A DNA stretch of 39,591 nucleotides from Actinomycetes bacterium. Lineage in GTDB: Bacteria > Actinomycetota > Acidimicrobiia > Acidimicrobiales > JAJZXF01. Shown here in pieces: positions 17,919-26,864 of the stretch (the first letter of the stretch is position 1; the number at the start of each line of letters is the position of its first letter). Location: contig JAJZXF010000015.1 in NCBI GenBank assembly GCA_021802485.1, forward strand, positions 1 to 39,591, given 5' to 3'. Under the pieces are notes generated by a model that had not been told where the DNA came from, searched no databases, and was given only the letters and a program-made list of their open reading frames with translations. The position numbers were made by a program, and so were the translations under genes.

Positions 17919-19462
17919 GTTCGAGCGCCGTGGACCGCAAGTTCTTCATCCAGACCTTTGGGTGCCAGATGAACGAGCATGACTCTGAACATCTCGCTGG
18001 GTTGCTTGTCGACGATGGCATGCAGCGATCGGAGGTTATCGAGGAGGCCGACGTCATCGTCCTCAACACTTGTTGCATACGCGAGAAGGCGGACACGAGG
18101 CTTTACGGCCGACTTGGTCAGCTCCGAGAGCTGAAGCGCCAGCGGCCGGAGATCGAAATAGCAGTTGGGGGGTGCCTGGCGCAGAAGGATCGTGAGCTGA
18201 TCCGCCAGCGTGCTGATCATGTCGACGTGGTGTTCGGGACTCACAACCTTCGCCGGGCGCCTGAGTTGTTGAGGCGCGCCGGCAAAGAGGGTCCGCTGGT
18301 TGAGATCTGGGATCAGGCGTATGGGGATGGCGCTAGTGCACCCGGGGGGACCTCTCTCGAGAGCGACTTGGCACTCCCGGACGGATCGATTGCTGGAGCA
18401 CCTGCGAATGCCCCTGTGCCGCTTGCAGTGCGAAGGGACTTGCCGCACGCTGCATGGGTCACGATCCAGACTGGATGCGACAATTCGTGCAGTTTTTGCA
18501 TCGTTCCGTCCGTGAGGGGAAGGGAGGTGAGCCGCCCGCTGGAGGAGATCGTGGGAGAGGTGCGGGCACTTGTGGCGAGAGGGGTGACCGAAGTGACGCT
18601 GCTTGGCCAGAATGTCAACTCCTACGGAAGGGATATTACCCACCGCAGGCCCCTTTTCGCTGAGCTGCTTAGGGAAGTGGGCGCGATTGATGGCATCCTT
18701 CGCGTCAGGTTCACCAGCCCTCATCCGAAGGACCTGCGGCCGGAGACCATCGCGGCCATGGCTGAAACGCCAAGCGTATGCGAGCACCTACATCTGCCGT
18801 TACAGTCGGGCAGCGATCGCATCCTAGCCGCGATGAGGCGAGGATATACCGCACAGAGGTACATGGCTCGTCTGGATGCCGCTCGTCGTGAGGTCGCGGA
18901 CCTCGCGGTCACGACCGATCTAATAGTAGGATTTCCAGGCGAGACTGACGAGGATTTCGAGCGTACTCTCGAAGTTGTCGCTAGCGCTGGTTATGACAGT
19001 GCTTATACCTTCATCTTCTCACCGCGAGCCGGAACGAGGGCAGCCGCGATGGCCGAGCTGTTCATTCCAAGTGACGTGGTGCGGGCCCGTTTCGATGCGT
19101 TGGTCGCGGTGGTGGAGCGCTCGGCTCTGACGAAGCATGAAGCTCGTCTGGGCAAGCATGAAGAGGTGATCCTGGAGGGACCGAGCAAGCGAGACCCTGG
19201 AATGTGGACCGGCCGTACGCGCCAGAACAAGCTGGTGCACTTCCAGGCTGCGAATGTCACAGGAGATGGTGTTCGCGCTCACAGCGACGGGGCTGGTGAT
19301 ACTCGCGACCATGAGGTTTCTCGCTCGATGCTGCGACTCCGCGAGGGATCCCGCGTGAGTGTGGAGGTCGTCTCTGCGAGTCCTCATCACCTCATGGGCC
19401 GGCTCGTCGCCGTGCTGGATGGTCCGCGGCACCGCACTCATATACCCGTTCGCGCCGGATGA
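17915..19462 (+). CDS. miaB: tRNA-2-methylthio-N6-dimethylallyladenosine synthase
   Basis: A radical SAM methylthiotransferase of about 515 residues that adds the 2-methylthio group to i6A37 of tRNAs. The N-terminal UPF0004 domain has three cluster cysteines (TFGCQMN, NTCCIRE, GGCLAQ). The radical SAM cluster is in GCDNSCSFC (CxxxCxxC), and the C-terminal part is TRAM-like (TRQNKLVHF). A Gly/Ala/Pro-rich insertion near KEGPLVEIWDQAYGDG lengthens the linker. The start is uncertain. TTG 17915 overlaps the rng stop (TTGA), GTG 17930 is also possible, and ATG 17867 would overlap rng by 52 bases. It is coupled with miaA, whose product makes its substrate. Confidence 0.93.
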   Translation: MSSSAVDRKFFIQTFGCQMNEHDSEHLAGLLVDDGMQRSEVIEEADVIVLNTCCIREKADTRLYGRLGQLRELKRQRPEIEIAVGGCLAQKDRELIRQRADHVDVVFGTHNLRRAPELLRRAGKEGPLVEIWDQAYGDGASAPGGTSLESDLALPDGSIAGAPANAPVPLAVRRDLPHAAWVTIQTGCDNSCSFCIVPSVRGREVSRPLEEIVGEVRALVARGVTEVTLLGQNVNSYGRDITHRRPLFAELLREVGAIDGILRVRFTSPHPKDLRPETIAAMAETPSVCEHLHLPLQSGSDRILAAMRRGYTAQRYMARLDAARREVADLAVTTDLIVGFPGETDEDFERTLEVVASAGYDSAYTFIFSPRAGTRAAAMAELFIPSDVVRARFDALVAVVERSALTKHEARLGKHEEVILEGPSKRDPGMWTGRTRQNKLVHFQAANVTGDGVRAHSDGAGDTRDHEVSRSMLRLREGSRVSVEVVSASPHHLMGRLVAVLDGPRHRTHIPVRAG

Positions 19463-20478
19463 GGAGCGTCGAGCAAACGGTTGCTCCCTTGGGGCTGGCA
19501 ATAGTTGGGCCAACTGCATCGGGAAAGACGTCGCTCGCTTGCGAGCTTGCGTCATCGAGGGCGGATGTCGAGGCAGTATCTGTCGATTCCATGGCCGTCT
19601 ACAGGGGCATGGACATCGGCACTGCAAAGCCAAGCGCTGCGGAACGCTCATTGGTTGCATGGCATATGGTGGATGTCCTCGACCCATCCGAAGAGCTTTC
19701 GGTCAGCTCTTTTCAGAGGTTAGCGACCGGCGTCCTCGATGACATCTATGCACGGGGTCACGTAGCGGTTCTTGTTGGCGGCACGGGGCTTTACCTGCGA
19801 GCGTTGCTTGACGGCCTCCAGATTCCCGGCTGCTGGCCTCAAATTGCAGCAACGCTGGAGGAAGAGTCGCTAGCGCCGGGTGGACTGGGTGAGCTGTATG
19901 AGCGTCTCGAAAGACTGGATCCAGTTGCCGCAGCGAAGATAGAGCCGAATAACCGGCGGAGGCTGGTGCGTGCGCTGGAGGTCACGATCGGCTCTGGTGC
20001 CCCATTTTCCTCTCATGGCTCGGGGCTTGAGCGCTACGGCCGCATTTCGTACACGATCCTCGGTGTGCGTTATCCACCCAGCGAGCAGAAGGCCCGGATC
20101 GAGCAGCGCTTCGCGAAGCAGATGGAGCAAGGCTTCCTGGAGGAGGTCGAGACTCTTCTGCAGCGGCGGGAGGGTTTGTCGCGGACTGCTCGCCAGGCGC
20201 TTGGCTACCGGGAGTTGATCGAGCATGTCTCGGGTTCATGCGACATCGAAGAGGCAATTGCCCGCGCGCTCCAGAGGACAAGGGAGTTTGCCCGCCGTCA
20301 GTGGAGATGGTTTCGTCGTGACCCGCGGGTTCGCTGGCTGGATCCGAACAATGATCTCCTGGGTGAAGCAGCCCGGGCAGCTGATGAGGTGATAGCTTCC
20401 CGGGAAGGCCGTGGTAGCGCAGCAGAATTGTGTCAGCAGTTGCTTGTGTCATGTGGGCGCGGCTCGGTCCTCGGATGA
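19459..20478 (+). CDS. miaA: tRNA dimethylallyltransferase
   Basis: A 339-residue enzyme that transfers the dimethylallyl group from DMAPP to A37 of tRNAs reading UNN codons. The P-loop is GPTASGKT (17-24), followed by VDSMAVYRGMDIGTAKP, WHMVDVLDPSEELSVSSFQ, VGGTGLYLRALLDGL, NNRRRLVRALEV and the TR.FARRQWRWFRRD substrate region. Its ATG overlaps the miaB stop (ATGA, 4 bases), so the two consecutive steps of ms2i6A37 synthesis are translationally coupled. The length is normal, with a ~20-residue non-conserved tail. Confidence 0.96.
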   Translation: MRSVEQTVAPLGLAIVGPTASGKTSLACELASSRADVEAVSVDSMAVYRGMDIGTAKPSAAERSLVAWHMVDVLDPSEELSVSSFQRLATGVLDDIYARGHVAVLVGGTGLYLRALLDGLQIPGCWPQIAATLEEESLAPGGLGELYERLERLDPVAAAKIEPNNRRRLVRALEVTIGSGAPFSSHGSGLERYGRISYTILGVRYPPSEQKARIEQRFAKQMEQGFLEEVETLLQRREGLSRTARQALGYRELIEHVSGSCDIEEAIARALQRTREFARRQWRWFRRDPRVRWLDPNNDLLGEAARAADEVIASREGRGSAAELCQQLLVSCGRGSVLG

Positions 20479-20539
20479 TGCCCCCCAAGCGTTCCAATGC
20501 AATAGCCTCTTACCTGTGGCGTGGCGGTGGGGTTCCCTG

Positions 20540-21922
20540 TTGAGGCTGGTCGTTGAGGCCGCCCAGCGATGCACCTCTTCGCGCGGCAAACCGACCGGGT
20601 GTGGCGTGCAGGTTCGTTGTCGCAAGAGGGCATCGGTGTCTGCATGCCTTGCCCGCAGCGCGGCAGCGGTGTCCTTCGCGGGCATCCTGATAGCAATCGG
20701 GACTCTGCCCGCGGATGCGGGGTCTGCGGGCATTACCCGCGTCCGGACCCGGACGAACTCCCCAGCTGGAGCGCATGCCAGCACCAGCAGTTTGGCGCAG
20801 ATGTCCCCGCCAGCTCCGGTATTGAACCGTCCTGCTGTCGGTATAGCTGCAACCCCTGACGCTAAGGGCTACTGGGAGGTCGCAGCGGACGGCGGCATCT
20901 TCGCATTCGGCGACGCGAGGTTCTACGGATCTATGGGCGGGCGTCAACTGAACGCGCGAGTGGTCGGTATAGCTGCAACCCCTGACGCTAAGGGCTACTG
21001 GGAGGTCGCAGCGGACGGCGGCATCTTCGCATTCGGCGACGCGAGGTTCTACGGATCGACAGCCTTCGTCCACCTGGCACGACCAATGGTCGCCATGGCC
21101 CAAACGAGCGCAGGTGGCTACTGGCTGGTGAACAGCATTGGGCAGGTGTTCACATTCGGCGCTGCGACCTTCCAGGGGTCCGCGAGCCCGTCCGTTATCC
21201 AGATGGGAGACTCGATCTCTGCGACGCTCGGGATCGATCTCGCCACGGCGGGCATTCCGGCCGGCGTTCAATACTATGACGAGGGTATCTTGGGGTGTGG
21301 CATAGCTCAGGGGGAACCCGTCATAGCCAATGGTTACAACCTTCCTGAGATATCGCCTTACTGCAATGGGAAGTCCGGGACCCAGTGGGAGCAAGTTTAC
21401 GCAAGCGATGTCAACATGCACGCTCCGCAGGTGGCGGTTCTGCTGGTCGGTTACTGGGAGATAGCTGATCGTTACTGGAACGGAGGGTGGGCGAACATCA
21501 CGCAGCCAGCGTACGCTTCCTACTTGCGGCATCAGCTCGAGGTAGCTATTACGATCCTGCACTCAGCAGGGGCACACGTGGTCCTTCTGACTTGCCCGTA
21601 CTTCGATCAGCCTGATCCCGGGACACTGGTTCCTGTCCCGGAGGCATCAAACGCACGTGTGGACGCATGGAATGCAATCATCCATCAGATGCCGCGCCTT
21701 TTCGGTCCGGCGGTCTCTGTGGCGGACCTTAACGCACAGGTTGATCCCAGTGGGAAGTTCGCGTCGTCGATCGACGGGATTGCGGCCCGTGCTCCTGATG
21801 GTGAACACTTCCCATTTTTCAATTTCCGCCATCCAGGATTCCCGGAACCCGATACGATCACGCAAGCGGCACAGTTTGGATCCTGGATCGGCCGTTGGTT
21901 CTGGCAGCGGGTGGTCGGCTGA
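20540..21922 (+). CDS. Secreted 42-aa-repeat protein with C-terminal SGNH hydrolase domain
   Basis: About 460 residues. After a basic N-terminus comes a signal-peptide-like stretch (AAAVSFAGILIAIGTLPADAG). Three ~42-residue repeats of the type GYWEVAADGGIFAFGDARFYGS follow, the third more divergent. They resemble beta-propeller blades. The C-terminal ~240 residues look like an SGNH hydrolase: block I QMGDSISATLG (catalytic Ser), DEGILGCGIAQGE, LLVGYWEI, and block V DGEHFPF (Asp and His). The DEGILGCG stretch resembles the SGNH domains fused to membrane acyltransferases of the OafB/OatA type, so deacetylation or acyl transfer on a surface glycan is plausible. The start is unclear. I chose TTG 20540 (GGTGGGG upstream), but GTG 20606 is possible. 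It lies between miaA and a membrane glycosyltransferase. Confidence 0.72.
   Translation: MRLVVEAAQRCTSSRGKPTGCGVQVRCRKRASVSACLARSAAAVSFAGILIAIGTLPADAGSAGITRVRTRTNSPAGAHASTSSLAQMSPPAPVLNRPAVGIAATPDAKGYWEVAADGGIFAFGDARFYGSMGGRQLNARVVGIAATPDAKGYWEVAADGGIFAFGDARFYGSTAFVHLARPMVAMAQTSAGGYWLVNSIGQVFTFGAATFQGSASPSVIQMGDSISATLGIDLATAGIPAGVQYYDEGILGCGIAQGEPVIANGYNLPEISPYCNGKSGTQWEQVYASDVNMHAPQVAVLLVGYWEIADRYWNGGWANITQPAYASYLRHQLEVAITILHSAGAHVVLLTCPYFDQPDPGTLVPVPEASNARVDAWNAIIHQMPRLFGPAVSVADLNAQVDPSGKFASSIDGIAARAPDGEHFPFFNFRHPGFPEPDTITQAAQFGSWIGRWFWQRVVG
20837..21057 (+). repeat. Perfect 95-bp direct repeat inside the SGNH-propeller gene
   Basis: Bases 20837-20931 and 20963-21057 are identical and offset by 126 bp, that is 42 codons, so the repeat stays in frame. 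It encodes the GIAATPDAKGYWEVAADGG block and the following FAFGDARFYG. Perfect identity without silent changes points to a very recent duplication or gene conversion. Confidence 0.85.
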
Positions 21923-22172
21923 GCTGAGGTGGCTGGCGTCAGCGTATTCTGGGGTCTCTTTCCGCCTGCTCCACCGTTCGTCCATATGCGCGTGGGCCTG
22001 GCCAGCTAACCCGGTCATCCGCGGCACGGTATGCTCTGGGGGCGAGCGCGTGGGCGTAAATCGATCCGGTGTCCTTCGGATAGGTGTGCCGCTTCGCCAG
22101 CGTCACCATTGAAAACGAGAGTGAGGCGGAAACCTGAGCCAGGCGTTCATGTCGCGTGAGTAGGAGTCGGGG

Positions 22173-23525
22173 ATGAGCGAGGTCGTGGCGCGAGGATCTT
22201 TCGACGCCCCCGGCGGGGTACGACGTGGGCCACCTGCTGGAGGGTCGGGCGGGCTTAGGTCGAGGGCCCAAAGGATCAACAGGTGGACTGCCGACCACTT
22301 TTGTGTCTCGGCACTCGTGTTCACCTTCTGGACGGTCTGTGCTTACCTGCGCCTGTGGCCACGTAGTCTGGAAAGCGCTTCCGGCAGGCTAAAGGCTGGC
22401 TATCACGCGTGGGCCTACTACCACCTCGCCTATTCGGACGTGCTCGCTCTATATCGGGAGCACCATCTTTTTGCTCATCCGCTGCCGTACATCCATGCTC
22501 CGATCGAGTACCCGGTGGTAACTGGGGTATTCATGTGGCTCGCGTCGCTGTTCCCTGGGGTGGGCGGGTATTTTCTTGCCACAGCGTTTGCGTTCCTCGT
22601 CATAGGGCTTGTCACGTTGCGAGTCATGAAGGGGCTCTGCCCTCGCACCTACCATGTGCTGGCGTTCTCTCCACTTCTGCTGTTTTACGTGCTCTTGAAC
22701 TGGGACCTGCTCGGAATCTGCTTCATGGTCATCGGATGGTGGTTCGTGCGCGAGAGGCGATGGGCTCCTGCGGGGATCGCAATTGCCCTTGGCGGCTTTG
22801 CAAAACTCTTCCCGTTTATCGCGGTGCCCTTTCTTGTGGTCGAGTTGGTAAGAGATCGGGACCGGCGGGGCTTGCGAGCCTTCGTGGCTGGACTCTGCGT
22901 AACGAGTGTGGTCATCAACCTGCCCTTTATGGTCGGGGGAACCCACAATTGGCTGATCTTTTTCACCTACAACGCGACGCGCCAAGGCACAGCAGCCGTG
23001 CTCACGTTAGTTGGGTTCAATGCGTTGCCGGTCGGGGTCTCCGATGCAATGGGTCTTGTGGTGATAGGGACGTTGACGACCTGGCTTTGTATCCGCGTAT
23101 ACCGCGGGGGGAATTCCAGACGTGCCGCTGCTTACGTCTTCGCTGCGTTCTTACTCGTGAGCAAGGTCTACTCGCCTCAATACACCCTATGGCTTCCCGT
23201 GTTTGGCCTGCTGGCAGAGTGGCCGGCTTGGACGTGCTGGGTGCTCGCTGGTGCAGGGGTGCTTGATTACTACAACTCGTTCATTTTCTTGCATCTGTCG
23301 TTGACCGGTGCAAAGAAGCAGGTCTTCGATTGGTATGCTCACCACGTGTTTAACTGGGGCACCCGCGTGCGCTACGTTGCGGTTATCCTGTGTGTCACAG
23401 CCTCGCTCCTAAAGGACGCTCCTGTACTTGGAAGCCGCAGCAGCGAGCGCGAGCCCATGACGGCAGGTCGCGAGCGTGATCCTCTTGTGGAGGCGGGTCT
23501 CACTAATGCAGCGGATGGCAGTTGA
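22173..23525 (+). CDS. GT87-like (DUF2029) membrane glycosyltransferase
   Basis: A 450-residue integral membrane protein with about ten hydrophobic segments. Its pattern fits the polyprenol-phosphate-mannose-dependent GT-C enzymes of family GT87/DUF2029: an Asp early in the first extracytoplasmic loop region (YSDVLALYREH), YIHAPIEYPVVTGVFMWLAS, LLNWDLLGICFMV, and GGFAKLFPFIAVPF. Such enzymes add mannose or arabinose to envelope glycolipids on the outer face of the membrane. I assign the family from these patterns, and the sugar is not known. The start ATG has AGGAG about nine bases upstream. The stop overlaps the murI start by one base (TGATG), so this gene heads the murI cluster. Confidence 0.75.
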   Translation: MSEVVARGSFDAPGGVRRGPPAGGSGGLRSRAQRINRWTADHFCVSALVFTFWTVCAYLRLWPRSLESASGRLKAGYHAWAYYHLAYSDVLALYREHHLFAHPLPYIHAPIEYPVVTGVFMWLASLFPGVGGYFLATAFAFLVIGLVTLRVMKGLCPRTYHVLAFSPLLLFYVLLNWDLLGICFMVIGWWFVRERRWAPAGIAIALGGFAKLFPFIAVPFLVVELVRDRDRRGLRAFVAGLCVTSVVINLPFMVGGTHNWLIFFTYNATRQGTAAVLTLVGFNALPVGVSDAMGLVVIGTLTTWLCIRVYRGGNSRRAAAYVFAAFLLVSKVYSPQYTLWLPVFGLLAEWPAWTCWVLAGAGVLDYYNSFIFLHLSLTGAKKQVFDWYAHHVFNWGTRVRYVAVILCVTASLLKDAPVLGSRSSEREPMTAGRERDPLVEAGLTNAADGS

Positions 23526-24364
23526 TGATCGTGGGGTCATCGGTTGGCGCTACGAACACGGCACTCGGGAGGCCGATCGGGGTTTTCGACAGCGGGTTCG
23601 GGGGGTTGAGTGTCTTGCGGGCGCTTGTGGACCTCTTGCCTCATGAGCGCTTTGCGTACCTGGGGGACACCGAACGGTATCCGTACGGCCCGCGCCCGCT
23701 TTCTGAGGTCGCGGGCTTTGCGATGGAGATTGCACGGTTCCTCGTCGAGGAGGTTGACGTGAAGATGATCGTGGTCGCGTGCAACACTGCGTCCGCAGCG
23801 GCCCTCGACCAGCTGGTTGCCGAGATGCCGGTCCCGGTGTTGGGCGTCATCGACCCAGGCGTGAGGGCGATGGTGGACGCCACGGAGAATGGTCGAGTGG
23901 GGGTGATTGGCACTACGGGTACGATAGCTTCCGGTGCGTACCAGAGGGCTGCCAGTTCCGCGGCGCCAGATATGGAGCTACACTGCGCAGCCTGCCCAGG
24001 GTTCGTGGAGTTTGTGGAGCGCGGGGAGACAGGCAGTGATCAGGTGCATGTGCTTGCAGAACGCCTGCTTTCCCCGTTGAGCGATGTCGGGATAGACACC
24101 TTGCTCCTCGCGTGTACGCACTACCCATTTCTCGCTAGGACGATCGGCGACGTTATGGGCAAGGATGTCCTCTTGGTGTCCTCTGCGGACGAGACGGCAT
24201 TCGAGGTGAAGCGTGTCTTGGAGGACTCTCGCGCCTGTGCTCCAGTGGGAAGCGACTGCTCTCACATGTTCTTCTCCTCAGGCGATGTGGAGTGGTTCCG
24301 CGAAACAGGCCGGCGCCTATTCGGGCCTGAGCTGGATAAGGTGGTGCAAGTGGTGTGGGAGTGA
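23525..24364 (+). CDS. murI: Glutamate racemase
   Basis: A 279-residue cofactor-independent racemase that makes D-glutamate for peptidoglycan. Both catalytic cysteines are present: Cys86 in VACNTASA and Cys197 in LACTHYPF. The substrate-binding FDSGFGGLSVLR and YLGDTERYPYG segments are also clear. I use ATG 23525, which overlaps the preceding stop. A TTG three bases earlier is less likely. The GTG start of the next gene overlaps its own stop. The order murI, MBL protein, rph, rdgB matches mycobacteria (the Rv1338-Rv1341 region). Confidence 0.96.
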   Translation: MIVGSSVGATNTALGRPIGVFDSGFGGLSVLRALVDLLPHERFAYLGDTERYPYGPRPLSEVAGFAMEIARFLVEEVDVKMIVVACNTASAAALDQLVAEMPVPVLGVIDPGVRAMVDATENGRVGVIGTTGTIASGAYQRAASSAAPDMELHCAACPGFVEFVERGETGSDQVHVLAERLLSPLSDVGIDTLLLACTHYPFLARTIGDVMGKDVLLVSSADETAFEVKRVLEDSRACAPVGSDCSHMFFSSGDVEWFRETGRRLFGPELDKVVQVVWE

Positions 24365-25125
24365 CCCTTGGGGCTTTCAGCGTAACGGTTCTCGGTTGTG
24401 ATGGCGGATACCAGGCGCCTGGCGGTGCATGTAGCGGGTATCTGGTGCGCGCTGGGAGTACTCGCCTCCTGCTTGACTCAGGGCCGGGAACGCTTGCGAA
24501 CTTACAGCGATATGTAGGCTTGGATGAGCTTGATGCTGTCGTGCTCAGCCATGACCACCCTGACCACTGGAGTGACATCGAAGGTCTCGCTGTTGCACGT
24601 CAGTACGCGCTGAGTGCCCCAGCAGGTGCCCCAGCTGACTCCACGGCAAGGGAGCGAGTACGGGTCCTAGCGCCGAAAGGCCTTCGCGAGATCACATATC
24701 ATTGTCGCGGTGATGCCTTCGACTGGCGCGAGGTGACGGACGGCTCCAAGGCGACGGTTGGTGCGCTGGAGTTGCGTTTCTCGCGTACGGACCATGGTCC
24801 CGAGACGCTCGGCGTACGGGTCAGCGCTTTCGGCCGCGTGCTAGCATACTCGGCCGATACGGGACCAAAGTGGAGCCTTGGACGCCTTGGGGGCGGGATT
24901 GACGTTGGCTTGTGCGAAGCGACGTTTACGAGTGCGCATGAGGGTTCAGCGCGCCATCTGAGTGCACGTCAGGCGGGCACACAAGCGCGCGATGCCGCGG
25001 TGCGCAGGTTGGTGGTGACACACCGCTGGCCTACAGTTGCACAGGATGAAATCGTTTCGGAGGCCGCCGAGGCCTTCGGCGACAGCGTCATTCCTGCGTC
25101 GCAAGGGCTCACCATTGATCTTTGA
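24361..25125 (+). CDS. MBL-fold phosphodiesterase-like hydrolase (Rv1339-type)
   Basis: A 254-residue metallo-beta-lactamase-fold protein. The metal site is SHDHPDHWSD (HxHxDH), with a later His in FSRTDHGPETLGVR, Asp in YSADTGPKW and a final His in VVTHRWPT. The N-terminus has SVTVLGCDGGYQAPGGACSGYLV, typical of the RNase Z-like/cyclic phosphodiesterase branch. Its position between murI and rph equals that of Mycobacterium tuberculosis Rv1339, reported as an atypical cAMP phosphodiesterase. By synteny and family I infer a similar role here, and the substrate is unproven. The start is either GTG 24361 (overlapping the murI stop) or GTG 24355. Confidence 0.85.
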   Translation: MTLGAFSVTVLGCDGGYQAPGGACSGYLVRAGSTRLLLDSGPGTLANLQRYVGLDELDAVVLSHDHPDHWSDIEGLAVARQYALSAPAGAPADSTARERVRVLAPKGLREITYHCRGDAFDWREVTDGSKATVGALELRFSRTDHGPETLGVRVSAFGRVLAYSADTGPKWSLGRLGGGIDVGLCEATFTSAHEGSARHLSARQAGTQARDAAVRRLVVTHRWPTVAQDEIVSEAAEAFGDSVIPASQGLTIDL

Positions 25126-25273
25126 GCTGAAAGGCGGCCGAAGAGCAGTCCCGCTGAAGCAGGTTTGTGATTGGCATTGTGGGATTAGGTGAACGGAGCG
25201 AAATAGTGCATGTGAGGAAAGGGAACGGATATATGCGAACTCGGTATATGCAGCTGAGGGCACGGAGCGTGTC

Positions 25274-26083
25274 GTGATCTCGCCAGGCAACCCTTCCATG
25301 GCTGGAGTCGAGCAGTCCCGTCGCGATCCGACTGCCCGTGAAGACGGGCGATCGATCGACGAGATCCGCCCTCTGGCATTCGTGCGGGACTTCACCGAAT
25401 CGGCGGATGGATCTGTGCTCGTGACAATGGGTAGGACGAAGATTCTCTGCACTGCTTCGGTGGAAGAAAGGGTTCCTCCGTGGCTCAGGGGAACAGGGAA
25501 GGGGTGGGTCACCGCTGAGTATTCTCTTCTTCCTGGATCGTCATCCGAGCGTGTCGGTCGGGAGGCAGTTAAGGGTCGTCAATCAGGCAGGACCCAGGAG
25601 ATCCAGCGCTTGATCGGCAGATCTCTGAGATCGGTGTGCGACCTTGGCTCCATGGGCGAAGTCCAGGTGGTAGTGGACTGCGACGTGCTCGAAGCCGACG
25701 GTGGCACGCGTACGGCCGCAATCTCTGGAGGTTACCTTGCTCTTCATGACGCGCTGACAAGGCTAGGGGCTAAGGGCTCGGGGTCCTCTCAGAATGTGCT
25801 GACAGACGCGTGTGCAGCAGTGTCGGTGGGCGTGGTGGACGCCGTTTGCATGCTCGACCTTGCTTATGTGGAGGACGCACGAGCTGAGGTGGACATGAAC
25901 ATCGTCATGACAGGCTCAGGTCGCTTCGTAGAGGTACAGGGAACCGCAGAGGGCGCCCCTTTTTCCCGTACCGAGCTGGACGAGTTGATGCGGCTGGCTG
26001 AGAGTGGCATCAGTACCATCCTTGCTGCCCAAGAAGCCTTTCTCGCAGAACCACCTAGGATGCGCCCAGCGAAATCGAAATGA
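25274..26083 (+). CDS. rph: Ribonuclease PH
   Basis: A 269-residue phosphorolytic 3'-5' exonuclease that trims tRNA 3' ends. The family blocks are R.DGRSIDEIRPLAFVRDF, GSVLVTMGRTKILCTASVEE, GWVTAEYSLLPGSSSERVGREA, GRTQEIQRLIGRSLRSV, DCDVLEADGGTRTAAISG and VDMNIVMTGSGRFVEVQGTAEG. GTG 25274 has GGAG six bases upstream. ATG 25298 is a later option. The stop overlaps the rdgB start (ATGA). Confidence 0.96.
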   Translation: MISPGNPSMAGVEQSRRDPTAREDGRSIDEIRPLAFVRDFTESADGSVLVTMGRTKILCTASVEERVPPWLRGTGKGWVTAEYSLLPGSSSERVGREAVKGRQSGRTQEIQRLIGRSLRSVCDLGSMGEVQVVVDCDVLEADGGTRTAAISGGYLALHDALTRLGAKGSGSSQNVLTDACAAVSVGVVDAVCMLDLAYVEDARAEVDMNIVMTGSGRFVEVQGTAEGAPFSRTELDELMRLAESGISTILAAQEAFLAEPPRMRPAKSK

Positions 26084-26748
26084 CGGCTATGGCTTCATCC
26101 CGCCAGCGATCGGATCGGTTGCAGCTCGTGCTCGCGACCAATAATCCCGACAAGGTCAGCGAGATTGCTGCGATCCTGTCTGGGGCCTACATTGACCTGC
26201 TGGCGCGCCCCGAGGAGCTTGGAGACGTAGCGGAGACCGGTTCCAGCCTTGAGGAGAACGCGAGGATCAAAGCACGGGCAGTCCTTGATTCGCTTGGCGC
26301 ACCAAGCACGGGCGGCGGCGGGGGAAGTGCAGGCGTTGCCGACGATACCGGCCTCGAGGTTGCCGCGCTTGGTGGTGCGCCCGGCGTCCTCTCGTCTCGT
26401 TACGCTGGGCCGGGCGCTTCCTACGCAGACAACGTGTCAAAGCTTCTTGCAGTGATGCGAGGAGTACGGGATCGAAGGGCACGATTTCGCACGGTTGCGC
26501 TGGTGGCGTTTGCTGATGGCAGGGAGGTCGTCGCCGAAGGTTCGGTGAACGGGGTGATCTCCGAGGAAGAAAGGGGGAAGGGTGGTTTCGGGTATGATCC
26601 GGTGTTCATTCCTGATGATGGGGGAGGACTCAGCTTCGCCGAGATGGAGCCAGCGGCGAAGAATGCGCTTTCACACCGGGGAAGAGCGTTCCGGACACTG
26701 GCCGAGCTTCTTTCTGTCAGTGGCGTCCAAACAGGCGGTAGTCGCTGA
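26080..26748 (+). CDS. rdgB: XTP/dITP diphosphatase (ITPase)
   Basis: A 222-residue Ham1-family pyrophosphatase that removes deaminated purine nucleotides. The signatures are LATNNPDKVSEI (usual S/T-x-N-x-x-K), ETGSSLEENARIKA, VADDTGLEV, GFGYDPVFIP and ALSHRGRAF. It overlaps rph by four bases, an arrangement widespread in bacteria. The N-terminal ~12 residues before homology are extra. Confidence 0.95.
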   Translation: MTAMASSRQRSDRLQLVLATNNPDKVSEIAAILSGAYIDLLARPEELGDVAETGSSLEENARIKARAVLDSLGAPSTGGGGGSAGVADDTGLEVAALGGAPGVLSSRYAGPGASYADNVSKLLAVMRGVRDRRARFRTVALVAFADGREVVAEGSVNGVISEEERGKGGFGYDPVFIPDDGGGLSFAEMEPAAKNALSHRGRAFRTLAELLSVSGVQTGGSR

Positions 26749-26864
26749 TCACTGAACCGGGCAGTGCTGGTGTTCCGAGCGTCCCGGGAGGCGCCGCGGG
26801 TGTTGCAGCACCCCTCCCAATCAACGCTGCGTGCGAGGCGCTTGCGGGTTATCCCGGCTCTGAG

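Noticed and set aside
20510-21562. Long minus-strand open frame (350 codons) over the SGNH-propeller gene
   Set aside because: It is antisense to a gene with signal peptide, repeats and catalytic motifs, and its product has no recognisable pattern. Its internal repeats merely mirror the coding repeats.
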